Below are positions 48,101-57,484 of a stretch of 64,000 nucleotides of DNA, in pieces. How positions within the stretch are numbered: the first letter of the stretch is position 1; the number at the start of each line of letters is the position of its first letter. The DNA is from Acholoe squamosa (Eukaryota > Annelida > Polychaeta > Phyllodocida > Polynoidae), in contig OX439038.1 in NCBI GenBank assembly GCA_949317995.1, positions 32,634,613-32,698,612 of the forward strand, written 5' to 3'. The position numbers were made by a program, and so were the translations under genes. The notes below the pieces were generated by a model that was not told the DNA's origin, searched no databases, and saw nothing but the letters and a program-made list of their open reading frames with translations.

Positions 48101-50322
48101 TACCTCAATGGACTCCACTTCAGATGATGATTCTTCTTCTTCATCGTCTTCCAGTCCAGAGAAATTACTTTCCTCGGACTGTGATGTGTCACTTTCGTCC
48201 CCTGAGCCATCGTCACTACCATCTTCACTACCATCTGGTGGGGCATCCACGAACAGGTTTACCTGACAGGGAAATCACAGATTGAGTTAAGACCTTATGG
48301 AATTCTAGTGAAAGTTACCGTTGGACATAAAGAGCAGCCCGTGTTTATACGAAAAAAATCAGGTATCAATCTTCCCCAATGGAGCAGTGCTTGTTAAAAC
48401 CATGTACTTCATCTCTTCCTAAGGCATGTACACACCAATTCTCTATGATCTATCAATAATTATGTGATCATACGGGTAGAGATCTTCCTGCACCTGACTT
48501 TGTTCAGAGCGCCTTCTTCAAAAATGTAGTACAGGCTTCTGAGGCTATTTTGTTACCTTTTCCGGCCAATAGATAGATACTGGCACGGACCTGAATCTGG
48601 TAATCAGTTAGCCTAGTGGTATCTCCGAGTAGTCAGTAACTTAGCCTGAGTGATGGGAATCTGCACAGGGGTTTAATAATAATACTGAGCTGGATAGCAG
48701 GGGATCCAGGGGCAGTGAGGGAGTGGAAGGGGTAAACAGGGTGGTCAATACACATCAAAGTTCAACCATATTCTTATCTTGATCAAAAGTGGGGAGGAGC
48801 AATTGATGGATGTTATCAAAATAATAGCTGGAATTAATTTCAATCAGTTTCTGATCTAGAAAAGATCAAAGACGGTAATGAGAAGCAACGAATGTAAATA
48901 AATTCTAATAGTGCCAGGGCTTTCCTTGTTTGGCCTTGCTAGTCTAGTTCGTGTAGTGGTAGCTTAGAATTCTTAACTCTCATCTCTGTACCGCCGTGAG
49001 AGTTTAGAAAACCTACTGATCCCTGGTGGGTGGCCCTGCGCGTATCTCGCACAAAACCACACTTTTTCGGCCATTAATACTTGGAATTTCTGAGAAATTC
49101 CAAGTTCCCTTCATAGGTTAACTTGTTGGGTACACACTCACCAATTTTGGAAATCGGATGACTTATAATAAGTATTTGAGAGTAGTTTTTCTGCACACAT
49201 CTCTTGCCATTCTGCCATCTTCCCAGCTGAGTGGGAGAATGGTGGAGGTATAAATAGACTTGAAAGTAGGTCGGAAATCACTCCTTCCTCCCCTACGCAC
49301 TGGAGAGCTCCTCACCCACTCCAGAAGGTGAGATTCTTTAAACTCTCACGGCGGTACAGAGATGAGAGTTTAGAATTCTAAAATCTAAGCTAGTGTACTG
49401 GAGGCAAGTATGGCAAGCTTACTAAGATACTGAACACCAAATGGCAATTGTGTATTCAGGGTGAGTCAGGAATATTTATGATTGATTCTGCCAGCTAGAG
49501 TATTTACTGAGTGCTAGTATTCAGGCTGAGTACTAGTACTAATTTAGTAGACTTAGTCTTAGATTATAGACTGTTCTCCGGTTGCAAATCTCGGGCCTTA
49601 TCTCATGGATTCACGCTGCCCACAGTCAGGTTCCCAGGATTATTCCCTCTTTGTGATGTTTACTTAGCTCTTTATATCTAGCTCAATAAATCTCAGCATT
49701 TTCTTTATGTATATTTACTAGAAGTAGTCATCCTACAACCTAATATATGGAGATATAAATTGAGAAATGTAAGGGTAATTTGTCAGTGGCCATAGAATTA
49801 AACATCACAAAGAGGGGAAAATCCTGGGAACCTGACTGAGAGCTGTGTGAATCCACGAGATCATAAGGCCGAGACTTGGCAACCGGTGGAGAGTCTATTG
49901 GAACAGTGTCAGTGTCAGTGAGAGTGATGTTTAGTCTATCGTACGGTTCTGAAGTGAAAGTGTTAATGGTGGAAGTGCTATAAAGTGATACAAGCTATGA
50001 CTATGCAAGTGGTCAGATACCGATCATAGTCATGACATGATGAAAGCAAGATTAAATACACAAAAAGAAAGGCAGATCGCTAAAACACAGATCGACAATA
50101 TCACTATTTTGAACCGGGCGATATTAGATGGAGTTGGACAAAAGTACCCCACGTGTAAGGGTACAGGTAGTGTTTAAACATGGATATAACAACGTCCATG
50201 CCTCGAAGAAAAAAATCTAGTTGAATATTCGATATTACAAACGCTAGACTAACCTCATCTGGTTCAGTATCTTTTTTAGTCGCCATTTCAGCTAATTTAC
50301 GTTTTCCGCCTTTACTAGCCAT
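32991..50322 (-). CDS. BOP1: Ribosome biogenesis protein BOP1 (block of proliferation 1)
   Basis: Nucleolar WD40 protein of the PeBoW complex (PES1-BOP1-WDR12), needed for 27S/32S pre-rRNA processing and 60S subunit formation. Nineteen exons join in frame with GT-AG boundaries from ATG (50322) to TGA (32991): 828 codons, somewhat longer than the vertebrate protein (about 746). Residues 1-205 are a low-complexity acidic and lysine-rich N terminus. Residues about 206-485 are the BOP1NT domain ([56 protein letters not shown]). Residues about 486-828 are WD40 repeats ending in [20 protein letters not shown]. The extra length comes from the acidic N terminus. The largest intron (35492-40284) holds a satellite array and two SINEs. 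No frameshift or premature stop was found, so the gene looks functional. Confidence 0.96.
33486..33678 (-). CDS. BOP1: BOP1 exon 18
   Basis: [40 protein letters not shown] and [16 protein letters not shown], two WD40 blades. Exit phase 2. Confidence 0.96.
33921..34102 (+). mobile_element. SINE copy 1 in BOP1 intron 17, with 14-bp target duplication
   Basis: The body runs from GTGAGTGAGTGAGTAATAGA to a 3' GGGCTAGGGAAGCCCG hairpin, about 182 bp. TGAAATATACCTGA occurs directly before (33907-33920) and after (34103-34116): a perfect 14-bp duplication, as made by LINE machinery. No clear tRNA-type A/B box or poly-A tail was seen. Confidence 0.85.
34135..34237 (-). CDS. BOP1: BOP1 exon 17
   Basis: [20 protein letters not shown] then [11 protein letters not shown]. 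Exit phase 1. A SINE ends about 20 bases from its donor. Confidence 0.95.
34309..34801. mobile_element. Foldback/MITE element in BOP1 intron 16
   Basis: Arms of about 120-160 bp: TTTAAAAGAAAAGACCACCC with TATTTTCATG at the left, CATGAAAATAGGGTGGTCTT TTCTTTTAAA at the right. Also CAGCCATTCATGCTGCATTG against ATGCAGCATGAAGGGCTG. Confidence 0.8.
35070..35144 (-). CDS. BOP1: BOP1 exon 16
   Basis: [20 protein letters not shown] then FLFIA. Phase 0. Confidence 0.95.
35381..35491 (-). CDS. BOP1: BOP1 exon 15
   Basis: [20 protein letters not shown] then [13 protein letters not shown], a strongly conserved blade. Phase 0. Confidence 0.95.
36411..36905. repeat. Tandem satellite, unit about 58-72 bp, in the BOP1 4.8-kb intron
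   Basis: Units begin TGGATC(C/T)AGTAGGCCCATA and continue TGTGGCACCTAAAAACAGAC. A shorter unit variant has CACTCCTATATATAGGAAAG. A TACAGAAGTCTTAGAGTAGA tail recurs at 36560 and 36865, so units form a higher-order repeat. Diverged copies lie at 37180-37290 and, inverted, at 38880-39230. Confidence 0.85.
37293..37460. mobile_element. CAGTAAAATCCCTA-type element, fragment
   Basis: TACAGTAAAATCCCTAAAAT then ATAACGAACTCTG, and ATAACGAGTTTTC further on, resemble pogo/Tigger-type termini, but no clear opposite end was found. Confidence 0.35.
38069..38249 (-). mobile_element. SINE copy 2 (inverted) in the BOP1 intron
   Basis: Reverse complement of the body at 33921-34102. Flanks ATACACCCAAAGG (left) and ATACACCCTAAAGG (right) form a 13-14 bp duplication with one indel. 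Confidence 0.8.
38337..38521 (+). mobile_element. SINE copy 3 in the BOP1 intron
   Basis: Full-length body, GAGTGAGTAATAGATGTTTA through the GGGCTAGGGAGGCCCG 3' hairpin. CTGTATGA occurs on both sides, a probable short target duplication. It lies about 90 bp from copy 2 in opposite orientation. Confidence 0.8.
40285..40367 (-). CDS. BOP1: BOP1 exon 14
   Basis: [20 protein letters not shown] then LKITHPK. It is preceded on the minus strand by a 2.2-kb intron and followed by the 4.8-kb repeat-rich intron. Confidence 0.93.
42073..42177. repeat. Two-copy direct repeat in BOP1 intron 13
   Basis: AAGTTATTTTCGTGGCCCAG followed by GC(T/C)GTGTCTACTGG occurs twice, about 69 bp apart. Just upstream (41975-42018) GGCGCCTAGGACTGCTGTAA occurs twice in tandem. 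Confidence 0.7.
42524..42633 (-). CDS. BOP1: BOP1 exon 13
   Basis: [20 protein letters not shown] followed by [12 protein letters not shown], the loop between WD40 blades. Exit phase 1. Confidence 0.93.
43058..43190 (-). CDS. BOP1: BOP1 exon 12
   Basis: [20 protein letters not shown], completing WD40 repeat 1 and starting repeat 2 ([13 protein letters not shown]). Exit phase 2. Confidence 0.95.
43337..43406 (-). CDS. BOP1: BOP1 exon 11, first WD40 repeat
   Basis: [20 protein letters not shown] then IASG. Exit phase 1. Confidence 0.95.
43614..43652. promoter_or_regulatory. Three perfect CRE palindromes in BOP1 intron 10
   Basis: TGACGTCA at 43614-43621, 43626-43633 and 43645-43652, followed by a degenerate TGACATCA. 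This is the consensus CREB/ATF site. A function in BOP1 regulation is inference. Confidence 0.35.
43836..43916 (-). CDS. BOP1: BOP1 exon 10
   Basis: Codons 459-485, [20 protein letters not shown], the end of BOP1NT. Phase 0. Confidence 0.93.
44188..44349 (-). CDS. BOP1: BOP1 exon 9
   Basis: Codons 405-458, [20 protein letters not shown] then [16 protein letters not shown]. Phase 0. Confidence 0.95.
44562..44693. mobile_element. CAGTC-ended MITE, copy 2, in BOP1 intron 8
   Basis: ACAGTCATGCCTCATTTAAC at the left and GTGAGACCTGACTGT at the right; the interior TTGACTGGTTCCTGAATC and ACAATAGAATTCAAT matches 5063-5253. Confidence 0.6.
44754..44864 (-). CDS. BOP1: BOP1 exon 8
   Basis: Codons 368-404, [20 protein letters not shown] then EYLLNEEE, a family signature. 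Phase 0. Confidence 0.95.
45196..45309 (-). CDS. BOP1: BOP1 exon 7
   Basis: Codons 330-367, [20 protein letters not shown] then [11 protein letters not shown]. Phase 0. Confidence 0.95.
45544..45711. repeat. Short inverted-repeat (foldback) element in BOP1 intron 6
   Basis: GGATTTGGACAGAGATGCCACT at the left is matched by AGTGGCATCTCTGTTTGG at the right, with CCAGGAAAAC and CCAGGAAAAG blocks inside. About 165 bp. Confidence 0.5.
45877..45978 (-). CDS. BOP1: BOP1 exon 6
   Basis: Codons 296-329, [20 protein letters not shown] then [14 protein letters not shown]. Donor GTGGGTACC; phase 0. Confidence 0.95.
46334..46451 (-). CDS. BOP1: BOP1 exon 5
   Basis: Completes the Trp codon, then [20 protein letters not shown] and [14 protein letters not shown], core BOP1NT. 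Exit phase 0. Confidence 0.95.
46932..47083 (-). CDS. BOP1: BOP1 exon 4, start of BOP1NT
   Basis: Codons 206-256, [20 protein letters not shown] through MENPDYW. Exit phase 2. Confidence 0.95.
47278..47664 (-). CDS. BOP1: BOP1 exon 3
   Basis: Codons 77-205, phase 0. An acidic block, then a Lys/Gln/Asn-rich stretch (probable nuclear or nucleolar signal), then [13 protein letters not shown]. The last motif is conserved in the family. Confidence 0.9.
48104..48262 (-). CDS. BOP1: BOP1 exon 2
   Basis: Codons 24-76, phase 0 at both ends. Acidic and serine-rich ([20 protein letters not shown]). Confidence 0.9.
48949..49401. mobile_element. Inverted-repeat element in BOP1 intron 1
   Basis: Arms: TTAACTCTCATCTCTGTACC then GCCGTGAGAGTTTA at the left, TAAACTCTCACGGCGGTACA then GAGATGAGAGTTTAGAATTC at the right, extending outward to GTAGTGGTAGCTTAGA against TCTAAGCTAGTGTACT. 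About 450 bp in total. Confidence 0.7.
49574..49893. mobile_element. Foldback element with arms of about 100 bp in BOP1 intron 1
   Basis: CTCCGGTTGC, CTCGGGCCTTATCTC, GTCAGGTTCCCAGGATT and CCTCTTTGTGATGTTTA at the left recur inverted at the right in the reverse order (TAAACATCACAAAGAGG, AATCCTGGGAACCTGAC, GGCCGAG, GGCAACCGG). Confidence 0.75.
50254..50322 (-). CDS. BOP1: BOP1 exon 1 (start)
   Basis: Codons 1-23, starting [20 protein letters not shown]. The donor is GTTAGTC, phase 0. The frame is open further upstream, but this ATG begins the lysine-rich N terminus expected of the family. Confidence 0.85.
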
Positions 50323-50480
50323 TCTCAGTGTCAGCTGGTAGTATTTCAATTTACCACAAGAGGGCAACAGTGTAAATTTGGCAACTGAAAGTGCCGTCAG
50401 ATGTCGGTAGTGAGTCCCAAAGCGCATATATATGGGTTCGCGCGCTCGCGCGCTGCATGCGTTGGTAGATCGTGGAATAT
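50323..50480 (-). promoter_or_regulatory. Probable BOP1 5' region, CG-rich
   Basis: Directly upstream of the BOP1 ATG lies a locally CG-rich stretch with CGCGCGCTCGCGCGC (about 50439-50453) beside a TATATATG motif. No mapped start site is available; placement is inferred from position. Confidence 0.35.
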
Positions 50481-51260
50481 AATCCTCCCGGGATAATCCT
50501 CCCCGGGGGGCCACTCCCTATCTGTTCTATAGTAACCATGTGCATACATGGCCCCCAACTTGGTACCCCTTTTAGCGGGGGAAATTCAACCAAAATGGAC
50601 CCCTTTTGACAGGAATTAGCTTGGAAAAGTACCCCCTTTCCTGCTGTTAGAGTGCAAGAAGACAAACTCTCAGTTTGGGGACCCTTTCACCGAATTTTCT
50701 TTCATTAAATATACCCCTTTCTCAACCATATTTTGAGATTCTTCTGAAATAGGTACAGTCGGCCCTTGCTTCCTCGACCCTTTAATTCCTCAGATCCCTC
50801 ATTACCTCAGACAGATGATCTTCAACTATCTCTATGTTTTCTATTACATTTTGACTTACATCCTCGGATAATTTGCTTCCCCAGACATTTTTCCTTGCAT
50901 TTTTCAAGTCTGATGAAGCAAGGGTCGACTGTACCCCTTTCCCACCCAAAAAATAACAATTTCCTTGGAAAAGGTACCCCTTTCCCGGCCAAAATTTTAG
51001 AATTCACTCGAGAAAAACTTAATGACCTCTTGATATTAAACCCTAACTTTGGTTCTAGTTGGAATATTTGAAAAATTATTTCACCATTCAAAAGCTCTTT
51101 AAAAAGGTACCCCTTTTTGCTTAAATTGATCCAAAAAGGGCCCCTTTTAATGGATCCGGGAGGATCCACTACTAAGGCTCAAAAGGTACCCCTTTCCCTC
51201 TACTTTTTGTACGCACATGGTGTCCATATATATTCAACTTCCCCCCCCCCCCCGGTAATC
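50481..51260. mobile_element. GGTACCCCTTT-rich dispersed element, copy 1
   Basis: GGTACCCCTTTCCCGGCCAAAA, CTTTGGTTCTAGTTGGAA and TGTACGCACATGGT also occur at 61390-62010. Termini appear inverted: CCTCCCCGGGGGG and CATGTGCATACATGG at the left, TGTACGCACATGG and CCCCCGGTAATCCTCCTAGG at the right. It contains the MITE at 50754-50935. Confidence 0.65.
50754..50935. mobile_element. CAGTCGGCCCTTGCTTC-ended MITE, nested
   Basis: TACAGTCGGCCCTTGCTTCC then TCGACCC at the left and GAAGCAAGGGTCGACTGTA at the right, with TA at both ends, inside the larger element. Confidence 0.75.
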
Positions 51261-53550
51261 CTCCTAGGCTATGTGCCAGGCGCGTAGATTTTTAAGGAGC
51301 CAGCTTATAGCTAGTGATAAGAGAGGATAAGAGAATCAAACAGGTGACTCAAAGGGCCATGCATCCGATGAAGTTGGGTGCCTAGATCCACCTTTTCAGT
51401 ACTAGCACATTGCTAGTACCGGTACTGAGGAAAATCAACTATATATAGGTGGCTCATGTAGTCGGGGGCTAGATCAACATTTGGCCTCTTTGTACCGTCT
51501 ACTTTGATGGTCTCTTCCTCATTTACTATGTGTAGGAATTCTCTAAAATTTATATCTTTGTATAGCAAATACTATTAACTTTAACTAGATAATCTTAGTA
51601 TGATTATAATTCTTTAAATACAAGAGAAATTAAACTTTGATATTTCAATAAGAGACCACATGTCACCCACATTGAATACACCCAGGCCATTGTCTTATTA
51701 CCAAGCTAATCCACTCCCCTCACACCTGAAACAATGGGGGGGGGGGGTACTTAGGGAGATTAAGATAAGGGTAGGTGCAGCTTATCAGCCTTATCAGTGA
51801 CCATTGTTCTGTAGTGGATGAGGTTGGAGATAAGAGATTACCCAGAATTCTGTGATAAAATCCAAGATGGTGTCGGGGGCTAAGAACAAAAATGGCGACC
51901 CCCATACAGGAATAGTATCTGCCCTATACTGTTATCATACCTTATTTCGCGCTGTACATATTTTCACGAAATTGAAAAATTCGCGGATTTATGTCCAGCG
52001 TGAAAATTTGTCACATGGGAGGGTTTTCCCAGTGACTGTTGTCTTGGTGTGTGTGTGTGGGGGGGGGGGAAATCTGTAACCACGCCATGATTATCCTGAA
52101 AAAGTGTCTCCTATTGAATAGAAACATAACTTTGTTAGTCACTTTCACTTAAAAGAAATACAAGTGTGACTGTGGCATTACTTCCTTGTAGATCATCATT
52201 GTTGATTTAGTAACAGTAATAATCTCGATTGCCGGCCTGCCCCCCCCCCCTCTATCCACCATTCTTGCAAATCATATTACACATGCCTTATGGGTTTGGA
52301 GCTACAAAATTCTCAGGACAAAATCTAAACTATTGGTTAAAAATTGACTGCCCTGTAAGCATTGTTAGAATGTAGATCACCTATAAACCATTCTATTAGC
52401 CATATTGTAATCTTGAATTTGATACCAAACATAATGTCTCAGTCTGGGGTTTCTGTGAACAATTTTCTTTTTCTTTTACAATGAAACACTTTCATGTATC
52501 ATTATGATATTCACTATTCTATTATAATGAACGATACTTCCATATTGTGGATATTCTTATAAATTAGGCAAAATGATCCCTTTGTCAGAGATGGTCTTAT
52601 GGGGCCTCAAATGAGCCCTATCCAAAAATCGGAAATTCGCGAATTTAAATACATGCAAAAATGTCTTTTAACTGCTCCTTTACCGATTACGCATTTATGC
52701 GTAGTTTTTGCCGATTTTGAATACCCTGCAATTTCCTTAATTTCCACTGAAATGTCTAGTTTTTTATCATAGTCATAGGGTGAGTTGGGTTCTATGCAGA
52801 CTCCAAAGAATAAGTTTCTATCTCTGATACTTCTTACATGGTAGCTTGCTAACTTGAAAGGAAACTTTGAAAATCAATATAGGTTTTCCATAGATTTTAT
52901 CAGTATTTAAGCTGAAAATCATGAAAAATATCAAATAATATAACTTTTTTGGGGTGGAAATCGACTTTATACATTTTTTCATGCTCAACAAAGTGGTATC
53001 AAAATTTTCAGTGAATTCTAATACATTGTTGGCCATTTTGGTTGGTTACAATGGCAACAGGCATGTCAGATCATGCTAAAAATATTGATTTTGCCTAGTT
53101 TTGGTTGCCATGGCAACCTTAAAGAACATTTCTTACATCCAACCTGTACCAAATATTCAAAAGAATATGAAAATATTTTGGTAAAGGAAGAGTTAAAGGA
53201 AATTCCCAAAAAATTATACACGCAAAAATATCTACGTTTACAGTAGTACCTGGTACATGGATACTGTATAGCTTCCTTGACTTTGTATGATAGGGCCTAC
53301 CTATTAAACTTCCTATTAGGTTACTTTGGTTGGGTCTCCTTCAATTATTCCTTGTAGAATAATCTGATTTTTACAGAGGCTCAGATTAAAATCAACCAGG
53401 ATTTTGAAACATTCAATCTGCTGAAGAAAGGAGGCTACTGCTTGGAGCATGCCCTGGGCTGGTGGCATGGCAAAGATGATCCTCGCATCTAATTATATGA
53501 GGGCATGAAACAGGGAAAATACTGGTCAGCATTGTTGGGGAAACCACATA
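51261..53550. other. Non-coding stretch upstream of BOP1
   Basis: No gene is recognised. It contains a perfect 16-bp palindrome at 53103-53118 and C/G homopolymer runs near 51730, 52060 and 52240. Confidence 0.35.
53103..53118. promoter_or_regulatory. Perfect RFX-type X-box palindrome
   Basis: GGTTGCCATGGCAACC is a full palindrome that matches the ideal RFX-factor site GTTGCCATGGCAAC. It is about 2.8 kb upstream of the BOP1 ATG; a half-like site (GGTTACAATGGCAAC) lies at about 53044. Chance or mobile-element origin is possible. Confidence 0.35.
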
Positions 53551-53785
53551 GGGGGTGGTCAGTATTTATCAAGGGGGTGGGAGTGGATGGTGAAATTACA
53601 TGGATGTGCAAATTATTGCTTACACCCCAGTCCTGCCCCGCTCTTCGATGGCTAAATTTTTTGTTCCCCCCATGCCGGTGGCGCGGAAATTTTTGCACGC
53701 CTCTTTGAACTATAGTAGCATGCCACCAAGAGGGATCAAAAGTTTTTAAGCAACCCCCCCTTGTTGATAAATGATGACCACTCCC
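53551..53785. mobile_element. GGGAGTGGTCA-family MITE, near complete
   Basis: Left end GGGGGTGGTCAGTATTTATC and right end TTGATAAATGATGACCACTC then CC; TTA follows the right end. The core CTTTGAACTATAGTAGCATG is present. Confidence 0.7.
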
Positions 53786-54339
53786 TTAATGGTGAATCTT
53801 ATTTGATGCAAATGTCAGTGAGTCTAGCTTCAAGTTAGTGCAGATGAACTCAGTGAATAAATAGCTGATGTGTGTTTCTAAACACAGATGACCCAGTGCA
53901 TCATTGATACATGGCATAGGTGCTATTGTGATTAAATGAAATAAGGAATTTTTGTAGTTATTTTTGCAGTTAGAATTTTGTAGACATTATCATGTATCTA
54001 TTAAATTTTGGAAACAATGTATGTCATAACCTCATAGCTGTTTTCCTTCAAAATCAATTGACTGAGTTACTGAAGGCCAAGATCGGTGGACACTAGCTTT
54101 GGGTTACAACTCACATACTTGATCCAGACACTAGCTTAAGGATTCAAAGTAAAATGGCCAAGTCAAGTTGAATAAGTGTATCAATCCAATCATAGCTGCA
54201 TCCGTGTCCTACCATTGTCAGTAGACCGTTATAGGTATTGTATTTATCATATTTATTTTTCACCTTTGACTCTACCATGTAACCCAGTGTCCGAGTCTAC
54301 CCACAAGCCAAGCCATACCCGTAGACCAAAGGCTGACGG

Positions 54340-54973
54340 TGTCAACTGCCCTCAGTGACCCCGCCTCCTCCCACTGGAGGATACGCCCGTTAATCACGAG
54401 CAGCTCACTGCATGCCAGGAATTCCTAGCAGCTATGTTTAGACCAACTCCTCCTGCTGGAAGACATGTCCATTAATCATGAGCAGCTCACTGCATGCCAG
54501 GAATTCCTAGTAGCTATGTTTAGACCAACTCCTCCCACTGGAGGACATGCCCATTGATCATGAGCAGCTCACAGCATACCGGGAATTCCCAGCATCTATA
54601 TTTAGAACCACACTGAACTCTGTGACCCCCAGTGCTATGTTTAGGATCCACCTACACACCTGCACTGGAGTTCCCCAGTTACTATATTTAGCTCACCTGA
54701 TACTATTTTTAGGATGAGCTGGGTGAGCAGCTCCTACTATAAATACTTGTAGGTGGAGCGGCTCACTCATCTTTCTACCTTCATACTTCATCCCTCACAC
54801 ACTCACGTGAGACAAGAGCCCTCAGCTCAAGGGCTAGGCTTGGACACTGTTGGGCACCTTATACTGTATCACCATCTATACCTCGTGGACTTCAATGAAT
54901 AAAGTGGATATCAAATATGGATCCCTGATTCGTCTGTATTCATCCTCATTCATCATTTACGGACTCATTGACA
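54340..54973 (+). repeat. 5' LTR
   Basis: Starts TGTCAA and ends TTGACA, a perfect 6-base terminal inverted repeat. A TATAAATA box is at 54738-54745 and an AATAAA at 54898-54903. The U3 part carries three tandem copies of an 82-bp unit (GAGCAGCTCAC at 54398, 54480, 54562). A TGGTGG-starting candidate primer-binding site follows at about 54975. Confidence 0.75.
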
Positions 54974-55165
54974 ATGGTGGAAAACCCTCACGTATCATCC
55001 CACAGTTACCACCTCTCATGAGCCATGGACAACAGTGAGACCCTACCAAAGTAGCCAGCCCCACGACGTATCCTTACATCTCCAGACAGAGATCAGCAAG
55101 AAGCCACCAGAACACAGTACACCACCCTGATAGACTCCTCGCCAGACTGGCTCCAGCTGGACCCA

Positions 55166-57044
55166 GTGCTGCCAGTCCACAGACGTACACATAAACAAAC
55201 ACCTGTGAGTTCAAAAACCTTACATTTTTCATCCACCATAGTGGACACCAACACAGTTGCACATACCAGCACACCAGCAGGAGCCCCACCACCAGGTTTA
55301 AATCTCACCCTACCTGGTTATTCACCCTCAGAATCACCACCCCTAAGATTAGGTGGTCTTCAAAATACCACATTCAGCACGCCTGAAAATCAATCACCTG
55401 ATCACCTCCACCTAGATAGTCATCTAGAAGAAAGATCCAATAGACTGCAGGACGCCCTGGAAGCTGCTAGACAGTCATCTTCATCCAGCACTGATTCTGG
55501 TCCACAGTGTACACCAGACCTAAGTTGGGACAACCTCACTGTATCAGATATCCAAGCCCACCCATCAGTAGCAGACGGTTACTGGAGGAGCAGGTTAGGC
55601 TCAGCAATCCACAGGTGGAGAGAAAATAGACTCAATACAGGACGTGCACAACAAGTACCCACCAGTGCTACACCAAGCTACCAGTGTGGTGAGAGCCCCT
55701 CTGCTTTCCTAGATAGGATAAACCTTATTCTGGAAGAGCAGTGGCAAGACAGCTCCAACCTCACCAACTTACTAAGGCCTCACCAACACCCACAGCCGGA
55801 TAGCAACCCACCTGGAGGCAACCTCAGGTCTTATTACACCTACTCCACTTCTGAGGAAGACGATGCGACACCTCCAGTACCAAATTCATCCCTGAGCACA
55901 CCACCATGGGCCAGATCTTTTGAAAGGCCAAACCCCAGCCATAGGCCCAGGAGAAGGGTACAATCATCCTCCCCTCACAGGCTAAATACACCTGTATTTT
56001 ACAGACTTCAAAGAAGCCTGGACTCTGCAGCTATGAGGCAACATTGTGGCTACTACTCCCATCCTACACAGAAACAGCCACATCCCCGCCCACTTACAAA
56101 CAGAATCTACTTCAGAAGAAGACACAGAAGTAACTTTCCCCCACCTGCACAGAGCACCTGCCTATCAAAACATGGCCACTGCAGCCCCACCCCCAGAGTA
56201 TAACCAGGACGACATGACCAGGAATATAGTCAGAGAATGCACTCAAGCAGTCAATGACTCCCTCTCCAACCTTCTGACAGGACAAATGAACTTATTGTCT
56301 GCTGAAATAAAAAGGATTGGGGACGTCTCCTCCCACCAACTGTCAAGAATAAATGACAGATTAAATGACATGGATACCTGGAAATCACACCTGGAAAATG
56401 ACATATATTGGCCACATGCAGCTCAGGACAGTGCTGATGTCCTGAGAAGGTCTGAAATTGCGTCAGCCAATCTGTCTGACAGGATCAACAAAAATATTGA
56501 TGGAATGAGAACTGAAATATTCAGGGCTATTGACAGGACCAGAACACCCCCTAACCAAAGCCAAAGCAATCCATTCTCACTCACAAACACTAGGTTACCC
56601 CCCTCAGGCCAACCTTCACAGGCTATGAGCACCTCTACCAGAACGCCAACATCATTGCCAGTAGGTTACAGGCTCAGCCCCCCAAGCGTTTTTCAAAATA
56701 CAGCCCACACCATAGTGACAGGTGCCACGCCCACCCACCAAGGCGCAACACATGCAGCTTTTGGCAGTTCGGCCAAGACCCACCAGATGGCGCCCTCTAC
56801 CACCCATCCATTACCGGTAGCCGCCACTTCATCCTCAGGCAGTCTGTACAACCATGTATACACACCCCATCAGGCACACACGCCCTACAACAACCCTGTA
56901 CCCATGTATAGTTTGTTTACCAACACATCACCAGCCCAAGCAGCTGCCCACCACCCTGCAGCTCAATCCACCCCAATGATACCAAATCTGGGACACCCTA
57001 CAGGTCTGCACCCAGATTTCTGGCAGAATTCAAATTCTATATAA
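55166..57044 (+). pseudogene. Retrotransposon gag N-terminal region (Pro/Ser/Thr-rich, two overlapping frames)
   Basis: Two long frames overlap: 55166-56203 (345 codons, proline/serine-rich) and 56046-57044 (332 codons, Gln/Pro/Thr-rich with a coiled-coil-like segment near MDTWKSHLENDIYW). They lie downstream of the 5' LTR and upstream of the gag core. Whether they were two proteins or one frame broken by indels cannot be told. Confidence 0.5.
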
Positions 57045-57070
57045 GAAATGCATACCCCCGCAGCCCAGCA

Positions 57071-57484
57071 ATGCATGCATCCTGTATGTATACCTTTTTG
57101 AAGGGCAGAGCAGCACAGTGGTTTTTCACAAACATTTCTGATAAACCAATCATGTATGACACTGAGGCAGTCTATACTGCTTTTCTCAGCAGGTTCAACC
57201 AGCCTGACCCTGCCACAATAATCAAAGGGTATAGAAACAGAAAACAACAGCCCAAAGAGACCGTAGAGGACTATATAGCAGATATGACCTTATTACTATC
57301 CAACAGCAACCTGGATGAGCATGTACAAGTTGACTATCTTATAAATGGCCTCAAGGACGAAATAAAAAATGTTGTACTCTCAGACACCCCCAAAAGCATT
57401 AGAGAAGCCGAGACTGCAGCATTAAGACAGGAATTGGTCATAGAAGCAGCAAGAGCAGCCCATGCCTCAACTTGTGCGCCATGA
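57071..57484 (+). pseudogene. Retrotransposon gag core (capsid-like)
   Basis: It contains FLKGRAAQWFF, FLSRFNQPD, ETVEDYIADMTLLLSN and DYLINGLKDEIKNVVLS, the order of the Ty3/gypsy retrotransposon gag domain (pfam-style Retrotrans_gag). It ends in a stop at 57484 and begins without a clear start, in a different frame from the preceding ORF. Confidence 0.7.

Noticed and set aside
48960..48985. tRNA-like GTTCGTGTAGTGGTAGC
   Set aside because: It resembles an A box, but no B box or cloverleaf follows at the right distance; it belongs to an inverted-repeat arm.
51960..52020. CGCG-rich inverted motif near TTATTTCGCG
   Set aside because: The opposite arm is too short to call an element with confidence.
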